Assembly: GCA_025558095.1 (NCBI GenBank)
Contig: JAIVFI010000038.1
Coordinates: 452,612 to 516,611, forward strand
Direction of reading: 5' to 3'
Source of the DNA: Hyaloraphidium curvatum
Taxonomy: Eukaryota > Monoblepharomycota > Hyaloraphidiomycetes > Hyaloraphidiales > Hyaloraphidiaceae
DNA length: 64,000 nucleotides
Shown: positions 9,633-20,241 of the stretch, one piece after another
Layout: each line of letters starts with the position of its first letter
Numbering within the stretch: position 1 is the stretch's first letter
The notes under the pieces: model-generated
The model's input: only the letters and a program-made list of their open reading frames with translations
What the model was told of the DNA's origin: nothing
The model's database searches: none
Made by a program: the position numbers and the translations under genes

Positions 9633-11641
9633 TCAGCTCGCGGCCATGAGGCACGCCAGCGGCACCAGCCCCTCGACCTTGCTCACCGCGTTCCTGCCCA
9701 TCGCCCAGCCGTCGTCGAACACCTGTTCCCCTTCCCATCAGCACCCATCCTCCCCCCTCAACACGGAAACGACCCACCTTGAGCACCGTCACCACGTCTC
9801 CCTTGTTCAGCACCATCTCGTCGTTCAGCTGCGGCGCGTACGGCCGCACGGCGACGTAGTCCCGGCCCTCCATCGTCGGGCTCTCGGGGCTCGCGGGGGC
9901 CCCGCGGCGGCGCGCGGAGGGGGTGGGCGCCAGCGCAGCGCCCGTGCCGGCTGCGACGGCTGCACCGGCGGCGATCGGCGGGGCGATGGTGTTGAACGGC
10001 ACGCTTTCGGGGTAGGCGGTCGACGGGTAGGCGGAGGAGGCGGCGGCGAGCTGCGCCGGGGGCACGTAGGCCGCGGGCTGCTGCTGCACCGCGGCGGTGC
10101 TCGCCGGGCGGGTCTGCTGCACCGTCGAGCTGGCCCCTTGGGCGGTGACGGGGACCATCTGCACCGCCTTCTCGGCGGGCTTGGGGCGGAGGAAGTACCA
10201 CAGCAATCCGGCGATGGCGAGCAGGCCGACGGCGCCGCCGATGGCGATGCCCACTATGGCGCCGGTGGAGAGGGCGGAGGAGGTGGGAGGGGGGACGGGG
10301 GAGGTCTGCCGGGCCGAGAGGCGGTGCGGGCGGGTCGGGGGCGGGGCGGGGACGCCCTCGTCCTCGTCGTCGAGCTGGAAGGATTCCAGCACGGGGCGGC
10401 GGCGCGGGGGCGGGCGGGGGTCGGTGCGCGCCGGCACCGCGGGCTCGAAGTATTCGTCCTCGTCGAAGGCGTCGGCGGAGGTCGGATCGGCCATGTCCAC
10501 GGGCTCGAGCTCCATCACCGCGCGGCCGGAGGACTGGTAGCTCACGCCGCCGCAGCGCCGCACGCCGCAGGCGGGAGAGCGGGTGAGCGAGCAGACCGTG
10601 GCGTCGACGGCGCAGGTGGAAAGGGGGGGCAGGGGGGGGAGCGGGCCGGCGAGGCGGTTCTTGGTCAGGTCGCTGGAGGGGGGTCGGGGGTTCAGCAAAG
10701 AGGAACCGGGGGATGTAAATGGAACTCACAGGTGACGGAGGGACCGGGGGAGCGGCGGGACGGCGCCGCTGAGCCTGTTCGAGGCGAGATCACTGGCGGC
10801 AGGGATGATCAGCGGCTCATTCTTCCACATGCCGGCGCGGAAACCCACGCTTTGACCAGCCTGGTCTCGTCCAGGTCCGGCAGGCTCCCCGACAGCGCGT
10901 TGCGCGACGCGTCCAGGCTCTCGAGCGTGCGGGGGAGCTGCGGCAGCGCGCCCGAGAGACGGTTGCCGGCGACGTTGCTGGCGGGGGGGTGCGCGTGAGC
11001 CGGAAATCCAGTACCATGGAAGAAGACGGTGACCCACAGGTGGATCACCGAGGAGTGGTGCGAGATCCAGGCGGGGAATCGGCCAGAGAGGCGGTTGAAC
11101 GACAGGTCGCTGGATGGGCCGATAAGCGCGGGCCCGAAGGAGCGGAAGAGATATGGAGCTTACAGCTTCTCCAGGCGGGTCAGCGAGGTCAGCGGCATCG
11201 ACGCGAGGTTGCCCGAGAGGAGGAGCTCCGGCGGAGGGTCCGCCCACGAACTGCGATAAGGAGGCACACCCGGTCAGACGCCTCCTCTTCCCCAAATAAC
11301 ACCAAGCTTCTTGGTTGGACGGACACCCACATCTCGACGACCCGCCCGTCCCTGCAGTCCACCCTCCCCTCTGCCGCCCCGCCCTCCCCGGCGAAGGCGG
11401 CGCGGAACCCGCAGCACTCTTCCCCGCGGCCCCACAGCCTTCGCGGCGTGATCCCGCCCTTTGCGAAGAACTCCTCCAGCGCCGCGCAGTCGCGCGACTG
11501 GGGTGGGCGGGCGAGGGCGCGCGCGGGGGCGGCAAACACCGCGAGCGCGGCCAGCGCGAGGAGCAGCCGGGCGGGGGAGAGGGCGGGCGGGCGGCGGCCC
11601 GTTCCGCACGGTCGCCGGGCGCTGAGAGAGAGGGATGCCAT
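9633..11641 (-). CDS. Receptor-like protein: signal peptide, leucine-rich repeats, transmembrane helix, cytoplasmic SH3 domain
   Basis: Seven exons: 11331-11641, 11164-11250, 11038-11109, 10849-10977, 10730-10792, 9778-10672 and 9633-9722, giving 548 aa. A signal peptide (RLLLALAALAVFAAPARALA) precedes a Cys-containing cap (CAALEEFF ... ECCGF). Plant-type LRRs follow: LDLSFNRLSGRFPAWI, LNVAGNRLSGALPQLP, LDASRNALSGSLPDL, ADLASNRLSGAVPPLP and LDLTKNRLAGPLPPLP. Several repeats sit on their own small exons, all split in phase 2 near the same LRR position. After a Cys-rich cap and an acidic Pro-rich linker comes one TM helix (IVGIAIGGAVGLLAIAGLLW), then a Pro-rich tail. The C-terminal SH3 domain spans the last intron: YVAVRPYAPQLNDEMVLNKG, GDVVTVLK, then FDDGWAMGRNAV and EGLVPLACL. 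It is probably a surface sensor linked to the cytoskeleton or signalling; the ligand is unknown. The donor after LVKA (GTGGGT) was chosen because it keeps the frame and the LRR spacing. Confidence 0.82.
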
Positions 11642-12065
11642 GGCGGCGGCGCTGGCAGGGGGTGCCGGTTGGGTGGCCGGAGGGCGCGACGCGGGCGCGG
11701 CCCAAGCACCGCGTCCGCTGACGGCACGCGCCGGCGGGGGAAGCAATCCCCGCGCGGAACGAGGCGTGGAATTCGCCGCCGCTGGCACGGAGGCGGCGCG
11801 GGCGGAGGGCAGGGGTCGCGAATGGCGCGAGCGTCGTCAGATGCCAGGGCACGGTCACGCAGCCGCTGGCCCCGAACCCGCACTTGGACTCCCCGACCGC
11901 CCCCGCACCGAAGACGCCCGACGAATGGGCAATGTACACAATTGGAAAAGAGTATTCGTAGTAGAATTCATGTACCGCCCGAGTCCGGGTGCCCTTTCTC
12001 CCAGGTCTGCGAGGTCACCCGCACGCCTCCATCCGATCGACAGCCACCCTCCCGGCGGTCCCGTC

Positions 12066-12572
12066 CTACTCCAGCTTGCCGTCGAAGCCCGGAACCTCTG
12101 TCCCCGCCGCCGCAGATGTCAAGGGTACCTGCGTCCGCCCACCCGCCTCGTTCCCCGTTGCCTGTCGGTGAGAGACCAAAGAATAACGCCGGTTCAGGTC
12201 CCGAGTCGATGCCGTCCACGGGTCCACCGACCTCGTCGCCTCTCGCTTGTGCCTTCCCTGCATTCTCCGCAGCCGCCTCGCCCGCCCTGCGCCCCCCCTC
12301 GCCCTCCTGCCCGCCACGTCACCACCTTCCCCACAACGCACGCCGCCAACGAAACCCACCGCAACCCTCTCCTCCACCCTCCCCACCCCCTCCCCATCCT
12401 TCCCCCCCTCCTCCTTGCCCGCCTCCTGCGTCCCCATCCCGGCAACGGTCGCCGGCGCCGCCCCCTGCATCGGGTCCGCCTTCTCGGCCTGCGGCGTGGG
12501 GTGCGCCAGCAGCGTGGGGTGGGAGGAGAAGAAAAACTCGGAGGAGGAGTATTCCGCGCGGGGGGTGGACAT
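12066..12572 (-). CDS. Possible hypothetical protein, exon structure unresolved
   Basis: A minus-strand frame starts at an ATG at 12572 (MSTPRAEYSSSEFFFSSHPT) and ends QVPLTSAAAGTEVPGFDGKL plus one Glu at the stop. The first 55 and last 20 residues look like real protein, while the middle is Gly/Arg-rich and probably contains an intron (an acceptor CAG lies just before GTACCC near 12125). No family is recognised. This could be a small acidic protein or chance. It is listed because nothing else explains the stretch. Confidence 0.25.
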   Translation of the reverse strand: MSTPRAEYSSSEFFFSSHPTLLAHPTPQAEKADPMQGAAPATVAGMGTQEAGKEEGGKDGEGVGRVEERVAVGFVGGVRCGEGGDVAGRRARGGAGRARRLRRMQGRHKREATRSVDPWTASTRDLNRRYSLVSHRQATGNEAGGRTQVPLTSAAAGTEVPGFDGKLE

Positions 12573-12613
12573 TCCGGGGAGGGATGTCGGTTCGTCGGGG
12601 CTTTGCGTGGAGC

Positions 12614-12644
12614 GGGGTGGGTGGGGTGGGTGGGGTGGGTGGGG
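12614..12644. repeat. G-rich 9-bp tandem repeat
   Basis: Three perfect copies of GGGGTGGGT plus a final GGGG, on the plus strand. Many runs of three or four G with single-T spacers make a parallel G-quadruplex plausible on this strand. It lies upstream of the weak minus-strand gene candidate. Confidence 0.9.
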
Positions 12645-13397
12645 CAGCGCCGAATCGCCACCGCGTTCTTGCGTGCGCTGCCTCGCAGTCATGCCGACAA
12701 TGACAGCAAAGCGACAAGATCGCGCCCCCGCGTCCTACATCATCCATATTCTCCGCCTGTCCTCGGGCCACCCCGGCGCACCTCCCCCCCCTCCGCACTC
12801 GAGGCACGCGCAACGCGATCGATCGCGGGACCCGGGCTCGACCGCCAGCCCGTCGACGGCCGTCCACCCTCGGGCGGTGAGCTCCCCGTCGCCCGATCGA
12901 TCCGCAGGCACGCGATCCCAGTCCCCTTTGCCAGGCCGGGCTTGTATTCCGGGCTCGGCGTCGGGGACAGGGTGGGGGGCGGGCGTTCCGCACGCCGAAA
13001 ATCGCCGTCGGGCTCCATTATGGATGGCTAGCTCCTCATTACATGAATCCGGGATTCCCTTCGACCGACTAGGCAGTCCGCGGGCCGCCTAATCCGGTTC
13101 CCGCTAGCCGCCCGGCCGGCATCCCTCGCATCGCCGAACGGCGCTCGGAAGCGGGCGCCCGTGCATCGGAGCACCCGTGAGGTGCGAACGTTTTGCGATC
13201 CGGTGGCGGGGAAGTGTCTCTGCGCGGCGTGACATCGGTTGGCGATGGCCAAATCTACGCGGTCCCTGCGTCCTTGTCCTTGGGGCGGTGTCATTGCGCG
13301 CGCAATCCCCAAGCGCCCTCGGCCGGCCAAGGGACATTAGGGACAGCCCGACCAACCAAGCTCCGCGCGTTCTCCGATCCCCGCACCTGCCGAAACC

Positions 13398-14033
13398 ATG
13401 CGCATCGCGGCCGGCAACCTGCTCTTATTGGCGCTCGTCGCGGCGCTCGCACGGTGCGTCCGCGCGCGCCCGGCCGGCGCGCCCCAAGGCTGACGAGCAC
13501 CGCCCTCGCCATCCGCGTTCCGCGCAGGGCCGCCGCCGCCGCGCCCACCGGCGGCCTCGAGCTGGCCATCGGCGGGCCCGCCGGCCGCGACGGGGAGGAC
13601 GTGCGCTTCGTGGGCGCGTGCGCCGAGTGCGAGCCCGAGCAATACTGGTGGGCCCCCGCCGCGCCCCGCCGGTGCCCCCGCTCACCGCCGCCGGGATCGC
13701 AGCGAGGCCGCCTACCCCGGCGCACCCGACGGCTCCCTCGCCTGCGTGCGCTACGACACCGCGCGCCACCTCTACCGCAGGTACACATACTCGGTCTGCG
13801 CGACCGGCAAGTTCTGCAGCGGCGGCGCCGAGATCACGAGCGGCGAAGCGTACCCGGGCGCGGGCACCTACACCCAGTGCCAGACAAAGTGCCAGGAGGC
13901 GCCCGACTGCAAGATATGGGCCTTCGACTCCGACTCGAGCCTCTGCGAGCTCAAGTCGTCCTGCGTTGGCGTCCTGAACGCCGCCGCGGGATCGGCCTAC
14001 GGGGTCAGGAGCGACTACACCTGCCCAACCTGA
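13398..14033 (+). CDS. Secreted cysteine-rich protein, PAN/Apple-like (paralogue 1)
   Basis: Three exons: 13398-13453, 13528-13647 and 13703-14033, giving 168 aa. It starts with a signal peptide (MRIAAGNLLLLALVAALAR) followed by CAECEPEQYC, AYPGAPDGSLACVRYD, a YRRYTYSVC segment and a PAN-like part (TQCQTKCQEAPDCKIWAFDS, then CELKSSCVG), ending YTCPT. The PAN-like spacing (C-x3-C-x5-C-x-x-W/F ... C-x-L) suggests a carbohydrate- or protein-binding extracellular domain. A paralogue with the same architecture and the same second-intron position and phase lies at 39016-39560 on the other strand. In both, the phase-2 splice makes a Cys (TG|C) where unspliced reading would give Trp. The ligand is unknown, and PAN membership is my reading of spacing only. 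Confidence 0.75.
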
Positions 14034-14301
14034 CCGCGGGCCCCCGGTGGCGATCGGATCCGATCGCGAAATGGACGTTGGGAGTGCGTCGTGTACGTGG
14101 GACATCGCGAATCGGAGCGTCCTCCTCCTGCAAAGGATGCCTTCCCGCCGCCCAACGAACGGCGGCGCCTGCCGCGGCGGGCGCCCCCCCACCGGCGTCG
14201 CGCCGGCACGGCGGCGTCCGGCAGCTCAAAGTTGGCCGAGGTGCGGAGAGTCCGATCCCGGAATCCTGGCGTCAAGGATCCGATTCCCCGAAAATGTAGA
14301 T

Positions 14302-15954
14302 CTAGACAAAGACCGCCTGCACCTTCTCCTTCTTCTGCGTCACCCTCGACGCCCCCCCGTCCCAGGTCAGCCTCGGCCTCACCTTCACCCTCCTCACAAA
14401 CTCCCCCGGCGCCGCCAGGCCCCCGCCCCACCGCAGGGTGAACACCAGCGCCTCGCCCGTCTCCAACCCCAGCACCCCGTCCGCGAAGCTCACCGGCAGC
14501 CTCAGCCTGGCGCGCAAAACGTCGAACCAGTCCTGGCTGTGGAACCGGTGCACCACCGCCGCCGAGGCCAGCTCCAGCAGCTCCGCCGGCAGCGTCCGCG
14601 GGCTCTGCGTCGAGACCACCGTGCGCACGCCCAGGTGGCGCATCTGGCGCACCGCCGAGACCACCGCGCGGGAGAGGCCGTCGGTGCCGGCGGGGCGCAT
14701 GTACTTGTGCGCCTCGTCGAAGACGCACAGCCGCCCGTGGGCAGCGGGGCACGACAGGAACTTGGCCATGACGACGGCAAAGACGCCGTTGGCCTGCTCG
14801 CCGCTGAAGAGGGGGTCGGTGAGGTCCACGACGACCATCTGGTCCGGGGTGCGGAGGACGGCCGAGACGTCGGGTTGGCCGGCGTAGTAGGCCGCGTTGG
14901 AGGGGTCCTCGCGGAGGAAGGAGGCGAGCAGCTGCAGGCGGAGCTCGAGGGGGGATCGCTGCGCGTTGGTGAAGTCCATCTCGGCGATGTGCGCGCGGAA
15001 CTGGGCAAAGTTCGGCTTGGCGTCGGCCTTTTGCATTGACCGGAGGTAGTCGATCACGCTCTCCATGTAGAGCGGCATCTCGTCCACGTGCATGAGCGTC
15101 TGAAGGTCCGCAGCGTCCAGATCATCCCAGGAAAAGAGCAGCGGCTTGACGGCGACCGGGAACCCGAGGTTTTCGTAGACCCGCTTTCTCCGCTTGAAGT
15201 TGGCCGGGGAGACAAGCACGACCACGTTCTTGACCGCGCGCGCCATCCCCGCCGGAAGATCGCCCCGCGGCCGCGACAGCGTCACGGCCTCGCAGAAATT
15301 GTCCGGGCTCTGGTCATAATAGAACACCACGGCCGCCATCCCCGCGTCCCCGGCAATGTCCCGCGGCGAGTCCAGCAGGCAGTTCTCGATCACGCACGAC
15401 AGCGTGTGCGACTTGCCGGCGCCCTGCACGCCCACGGCCACCAGGCAGAACGGGGCGTGGGTGTTCATATAAACGTCGGACGCGCGTGCGTCGGCCAGGG
15501 CCGTGGTGCCCAGCCATCCGTAGTGAGGCACGGTGCCCGAGAGGACGGTCTGGCGGTCGACAAAAACCGACTCGATCTCGGGGCGGAGCTGCGGCCGCGC
15601 GCGGGGATCCGAGGCGGCGAAGGCCGAGAGGGGGAAGAGCGCGTCGGTCGCGTCGGGCACCCTCTTTGGAGCCGCAGGCACGTCGGGGACCGTCGCCGCT
15701 CCGTTCGCGCCCTCCTTCGCCTTCGGGCTCGTGAAAATCACGGGAGAAGGGCCCGTCGTGGGCGAAACGGGCGGCGGCAGCGAGGATCTGCCAAACTCGA
15801 AGGACGGCAGGTCGAACTTGAACGCGCTCGCCGGCTTGGCAGCCTTTGGCTTCGCGGCAGGCGCTTGCCCGCCGGTTCCGAATACAATCACCGGCGAGCC
15901 GCTGGTCGCCGCGGCCGGGGCCGGGGAGGCCTCGCCCGGCCCCGCGGATGTCAT
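14302..15954 (-). CDS. P-loop ATPase of HerA/VirB4-like (FtsK/HerA) type
   Basis: Single exon, 550 aa. Residues 1-110 are low complexity (Ala/Pro/Ser). Walker A is GVQGAGKSHT at about 175-184, preceded by the strand APFCLVAVG. Walker B is RLCVFDEAHKYM, followed by a sensor-like strand RTVVSTQSPRTLPAELLEL. This order (DEAHKY, then STQSP, then a His-x-x-Ser/Gln) resembles the HerA/FtsK-like ATPases widespread as uncharacterised cytosolic proteins in fungi. No helicase motifs, membrane segments or nuclease domain are seen. Its partner and substrate are unknown. The gene is convergent with the first PAN-like gene, with 268 bp between stops. Confidence 0.75.
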   Translation of the reverse strand: MTSAGPGEASPAPAAATSGSPVIVFGTGGQAPAAKPKAAKPASAFKFDLPSFEFGRSSLPPPVSPTTGPSPVIFTSPKAKEGANGAATVPDVPAAPKRVPDATDALFPLSAFAASDPRARPQLRPEIESVFVDRQTVLSGTVPHYGWLGTTALADARASDVYMNTHAPFCLVAVGVQGAGKSHTLSCVIENCLLDSPRDIAGDAGMAAVVFYYDQSPDNFCEAVTLSRPRGDLPAGMARAVKNVVVLVSPANFKRRKRVYENLGFPVAVKPLLFSWDDLDAADLQTLMHVDEMPLYMESVIDYLRSMQKADAKPNFAQFRAHIAEMDFTNAQRSPLELRLQLLASFLREDPSNAAYYAGQPDVSAVLRTPDQMVVVDLTDPLFSGEQANGVFAVVMAKFLSCPAAHGRLCVFDEAHKYMRPAGTDGLSRAVVSAVRQMRHLGVRTVVSTQSPRTLPAELLELASAAVVHRFHSQDWFDVLRARLRLPVSFADGVLGLETGEALVFTLRWGGGLAAPGEFVRRVKVRPRLTWDGGASRVTQKKEKVQAVFV

Positions 15955-16645
15955 TCGAAAACTGGGGAGCGCAGGGACCTGGGTCCCGCCGCCGAGTCGG
16001 CCTCAAAATCGAGGACGGCCATTAGCTGGACAAATCGTCGCCGTATCCACGATCAGAAGCATCTCTGGCATTCAGCTAATCAGTGCAGCGTTAGGCAGGC
16101 TGCGACCGAACTTGAAGCGTTTCAAAGCCATCGCGCCGCCCGAGTCCGAGCTTGACCGACGTCCTCCGGCGGCGACATTCTCGACGGTCCCGAAAGCAGC
16201 TTGCTTGATCAGTCGCTGGCGGTACCAGTTGCCGCACCTCCGCTCCTTGGTGGATTGGAAGGGTCGCTGGTTGATGATCTGCGGCGCGGCTGCCTGAAGC
16301 GTGAAAAGCTTGGCGTCGAGGAGGCCGATGTTCCGGCGCCGCTGCGCCTAGGCCGACCCCGAAGCAGCCGCGCGTGCCCGCTCCTGGTGTGCTGCCTGCA
16401 TCATGCGCGCCTCCTGCAACGCGCCTTTAGATGTCCCTGAAGAAGGTCCCTACGTCATGATCGCATAACACAAGGAAGAAAAGGGACGCCTCGAGCCCGA
16501 GTACTGCGACGCTTGATTACCAGGAAATGGAATCAGATGTCTTTCCAAGGGCTTGGTGTAAGACCACAACGTTGACGACTCTACTACTGAGGAACATCTA
16601 CCAGACCACTTTTGCCGCCCCGTGCCGCCCTCGCAGCAGCCCTCC
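15955..16645. other. Intergenic region, no gene recognised
   Basis: About 690 bp between the start of the P-loop ATPase gene and the stop of the PhyH gene. Frames on both strands are short or interrupted, and I see no splice-consistent set of exons. It should contain the ATPase promoter. Confidence 0.5.
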
Positions 16646-17756
16646 TCACAAGCTCGCCTCCTCCTCGACCGTCCTGTCCACGTACCGCACCCTCGCCGCC
16701 GCCCCCTCCCTCGCCAGCGCCTTGATCGGGTGCTGCCCGTTGACCCGGCCCACGAGCGGCGTGCAGACCGAGTAGCCGAGGAGCGACTGGAGCTTGGGCG
16801 GCATGCGGATGAGGTCCGAGGGGGAGGTGACGAGGAAGTGGTTCTCGTACGGTCGCTGGAAACGGAGCAAGGGATGAGAGGGAGGACGGACCCTCGGCGG
16901 GCGAGAACCCACGATCCACGGCTCCCCGTAGACGCACGCCACCGCCATCCTCGACTTGTCCGTCGTGTTGGCCCCCGCGCTGTGCCACGCCGTGCTGACG
17001 AACATGCACACGCTCCCCGCCGGCGCGACGAACTGGATCCCCTGCTCGTGGTCGTTGGCCTCCGGGAGCCGGTCCTCGCCCCAGAGGTGCGAGCCAGGGA
17101 TTATATGGGTCCCGCCGTTGGCGCGCGTGAAGTCGTCGATGGCCCAGAAGCAGTTGACGAAGAAGAATTTGCGGGGGCGGGCCATGCGGGTGTAGTTGTC
17201 GTCGTTGTGCCACGGCTGCTTGTGCTCCCCCGGCAGCACCTCGATCGCCTGGCTCGCCGAAAGCAGGTAGTTGGGGTTCAGGACGTGGTCCAGCACGTTG
17301 AGGACCTTGGGGTGGAGGACGAGCGGCTCGACCACCGAGAGCTTGTTGACCAGGTGGTCCGTCCGCCGGGTCGTCTCGCCCTCTGCGGCAACAAGGAGAT
17401 CAGCACTCGCTCGACACGGTACGGAGGGGCGACGTGCCAAAGTAGTTGTGCCCGTGGTAGCCCGACTGCTCGCGGTGCACGGCCGCCTTGATCTTCCGGC
17501 ACAGGTCCGCCGACACCGCCTTCTCGATGACCACGTATCTGCGCGTTACCACCCGTCAGCCCCCATGCCCCTTCCCCCGGCGGCAAGGGACGCACCCGTC
17601 CTTCAGCAGCTTCTCCACGTTCGCCATCGTCTCGGGGCTCCTGTCCGCCTGCCGCGTCTGGTAGTCCAGCCCCTCCCCGGCGAACCGCGGCGAGATGTCC
17701 TTCTGCTCGTTCATAAGCTCGTTGATGTTGCGGGCGTCGAGCACGCGCGTCGACAT
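16646..17756 (-). CDS. Phytanoyl-CoA dioxygenase (PhyH) family protein 1
   Basis: Four exons: 17596-17756, 17423-17538, 16913-17382 and 16646-16855, giving 318 aa. The 2OG/Fe(II) site is complete: His151 and Asp153 in HKQPWHNDDNYTR, distal His226 in VSTAWHSAGANTT and Arg237 in KSRMAVACVYGEPW. The joined strings YVVIEKAVS, NYFGTSPLQGETTRRTDHLV and EPWIRPYENHFL follow the family's usual order. Introns are 57, 40 and 57 bp; the 40-bp one is very short, and its donor was chosen by phase. Such enzymes hydroxylate fatty acyl-CoAs, alkaloids or polyketide intermediates. No peroxisomal targeting signal is obvious at the C-terminus (EEEASL). Confidence 0.85.
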
Positions 17757-18166
17757 GGCGGCGAATGGGCAGGGGAGTGCGGAAATCGGGTGGTGTTGCG
17801 CCGCTGGATTGCGGGCGCCCGGGTGCGGCGGCGCGGGGGAGCAGACGGCGAGGTTCTCCGCGAAGGTCGGCGGGCGCGGAAGGAGCCGCGGCCGGTTTCG
17901 GGGCGGGGCGCGTGGGAGACGGAGGGGCGAAGAGGCAGGTGGCGCGGCGGCGGCGGCGAACGATCCGTCATTCCGCCTATCACTCGAACCTGGGCGCTTG
18001 ATTCCCCGCGATCGGATCCATAACATCTTTCCTAAGCCCAGGCGGAACACGTGTTTTCTCGATAAACCTGGACCGGTCTCTTCGGCACCTGCAATCGCCC
18101 TGCAACGCGAGGTGGCGACGATCGGACGCAACCCATCTATGCGCGCAGAACAAAGTGGGAAGCGGC
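17757..18166. other. Intergenic region, no gene recognised
   Basis: About 410 bp between the PhyH start and the stop of the next minus-strand gene. Open frames here are Arg/Gly-rich and overlap on both strands. It probably contains the PhyH promoter. Confidence 0.5.
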
Positions 18167-20212
18167 CTAAAGGACCGCCGCGTCCATGAACGGCTCGATT
18201 ATTTCCATCGTCGTGTCATCCGCCGCGGCATCCACCCCCGCGTCCTCGGCGGTGGTGCCTTCAGCGAGGTCGTCGGTCTCCGAGCCGGCAAAGAGGCTGC
18301 CCATCGAGGCGCCGGTCACGTAGTCGATCCCCTCTACCGCGTCAATGTCCATGTCGGTGAAGATCTGGAACGAGCGGCGGAAGTCCGTGGTCTCGGCTGT
18401 CTTCTGCGGATCGGACGGGAAGGGTTAGGACCCGGCCCCCCTCGCGGGCCTTGCCGCGCATGCACTCACCCCGACCATGTCCCAGAGATCGTTCTCGCCG
18501 ATCCCGGCAAAGGCCTCGCTTAAATCGGGGTCCACGGCGTTGATCGCCTCGATCATCTCCGCCACCGTCGAGCCGAGCTCGATCCCCATGTCCACGAGCA
18601 TCTCGGTCAGCGTCTCCAGCGTGTCGCTGATCATGTCCATGATGGTGTCGGGGACGCCGGGCATGTTCATGAAGTACTGGATCCAGTGGAAGCTCGCCTC
18701 GCCCGAGTTGATCATGCGGGCCGCGTCGCGGAGGGTGCCGATGTAGACCATGCAAGGCTTGGCCGCGATTGTGCACATCGTCATGTTGACCTTGATGGTG
18801 TCGGAGATGGGCTCGAGCTTCCGGAACGCAGGGCCGAGCACGGCAGTGGGCACCTGGCCGCGGGGCCGCATCATGTTGACGTCGCTGGGGTAACCCGCGG
18901 GGTAAACGGCGCCGACGCGCATGCAGTCCGTCCGGCTCCAGATCCTCGGCGGGAACGGGCCCGAGGTCTTCCTGTTGGCGCCGGTGTGCATCACGAGGAA
19001 CTGCACGTTGGCCACGTTGGGGTTGTTGCCGGCCTGGCAGGGGTGGCCGAGGATGGCGGTGCCGTTGTTGTTCAGGCAGACGTCGCCGAGGCCTCGGTAG
19101 TTGGGAACCGGTCTTATCTCGACTGTAGGAGGATTCGTAGGTATTTCAACGGGGAGGTTGTCCATGAATTGCTGCTGCTGTGTCCAGTAGGTTTTGCTGA
19201 AGTTCGCCGGCACGTCCTTCTGGAACGGGTTGAAGGCGTAGAACCTGATGGTCGCGGGACTGAATTAGCGGCCGATCGAGTCGGAAAAGCTGCGGGCGCA
19301 AAATGCTTACCACTGCCCTGTGGCGTTCGGCTGCCCGAAGCAGCAGCTTGGTCCGGTCCCTGCAAGGAGCGTCGCCCATCCAGAGTTCAGGTCGGGCTTG
19401 ACCCATTGCAGCCCGGTCCCGGACTTCCCGGGGATGAAGATGCTGTACGACTCCGGTATGTCCGCGTACTGTTCGAAGAGCGGGGCCCCGATGTCGGCGC
19501 ACTGGTTCTGCTCCAGGTAGATCTTGCGGATCGTGCCCCCGTTCCCCTGGCTCCCGATGCTGAACTCGGTCGGCAAGTCCTGGTTGACGAGGCGGATGAC
19601 CATGCCCGTGGTCGCAAAGTTCGTGGCCCGCTCGCCGAGGCGGGCCCCGGCCGCGAGCGTTTGGTCGGATTCGTGCGGGGTAGTCGAGGTCTGCGCGCGG
19701 GGCGGGAGATCGCGCCGGCGGGGTGCCCGGGCGCGGCGCACGCGACGGCTGCGGGGCTTGGCGGCGGCTTTGGCGGCGATCGCAGCGGCCTTGGCGGACT
19801 GCGGTCCGCCGAATGCGAGCGCCACGGGTCCGAAGGCCTTCCGGAACCTGAGGAACTGCCGCGACTCTCCGCAGTCGCCCGAGTGCTCAGTGGTGTTGCG
19901 AGTGGCGAGCGAGAATTTTGCCGGGCACGAGTAAAGCGGGGCAGAGGTGGATGTGCCCACGGCCTGGGCCGACAGCCGATTGGCTGCATCTTCGCAGGCG
20001 CCGCGGGATGTGAACGACATGCAGCAGGGCACCAGACCGCCCTTGACGGCGCCATTGCACGAGGTCCGGGAGATCGAGGTGGAGCGCATGCTTCCGGAAG
20101 CCATCGGGGGTGGTTTCATCACGGAGGAAGATCCCCGCTGGAAAGATGCTGCTGCTGCTTTCGTGCTGAAAATGTTCAACGAGCTCGACAAGCTGGAGAA
20201 AGAATGGCGCAT
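18167..20212 (-). CDS. Unrecognised large protein with a Cys/Asn-rich body and an acidic tail
   Basis: Exons 19311-20212 (start uncertain), 18470-19259 and 18167-18403, giving 642 aa; if Met at 20119 is used, 611 aa. Introns are 51 and 66 bp with good frame continuity (PNATGQ joined to CPATIRFYAFNPF; DLWDMVG joined to KTAETTDFRRSF). The body has several N-x-S/T sites and paired Cys (CNGAVKGGLVPCC, GTGPSCCFGQPNATG, DVCLNNNG, MTMCTIAAKPCMVYIG), suggesting an extracellular or lumenal fold, yet no signal peptide is visible at either candidate start and a basic stretch (KPRSRRVRRARAPRRRD) interrupts it. A first exon may be missing. The last 70 residues are acidic. It lies 29 bp downstream of the next minus-strand gene. 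I do not assign a family. Confidence 0.55.
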
Positions 20213-20241
20213 GGCTGGTTGCAGAGACAAAGAAGTTGAAT

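Larger units (their letters stand above)
11642..13397. other. Long intergenic region with one weak gene candidate
   Basis: About 1.75 kb between the start codons of the LRR-SH3 gene and the first PAN-like gene. It contains the low-confidence minus-strand candidate at 12066-12572 and the G-rich repeat at 12614-12644, both listed separately. The remaining open frames on both strands are GC-driven, Pro/Arg/Ala-rich and overlap each other, so none is called. Promoters of the two flanking genes must lie here. Confidence 0.4.

Noticed and set aside
10801-10860. Donor directly after ETRL (GTCAAA) in the LRR gene
   Set aside because: It creates a stop codon in the next exon or breaks LRR spacing. 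The GTGGGT donor four codons later keeps both.
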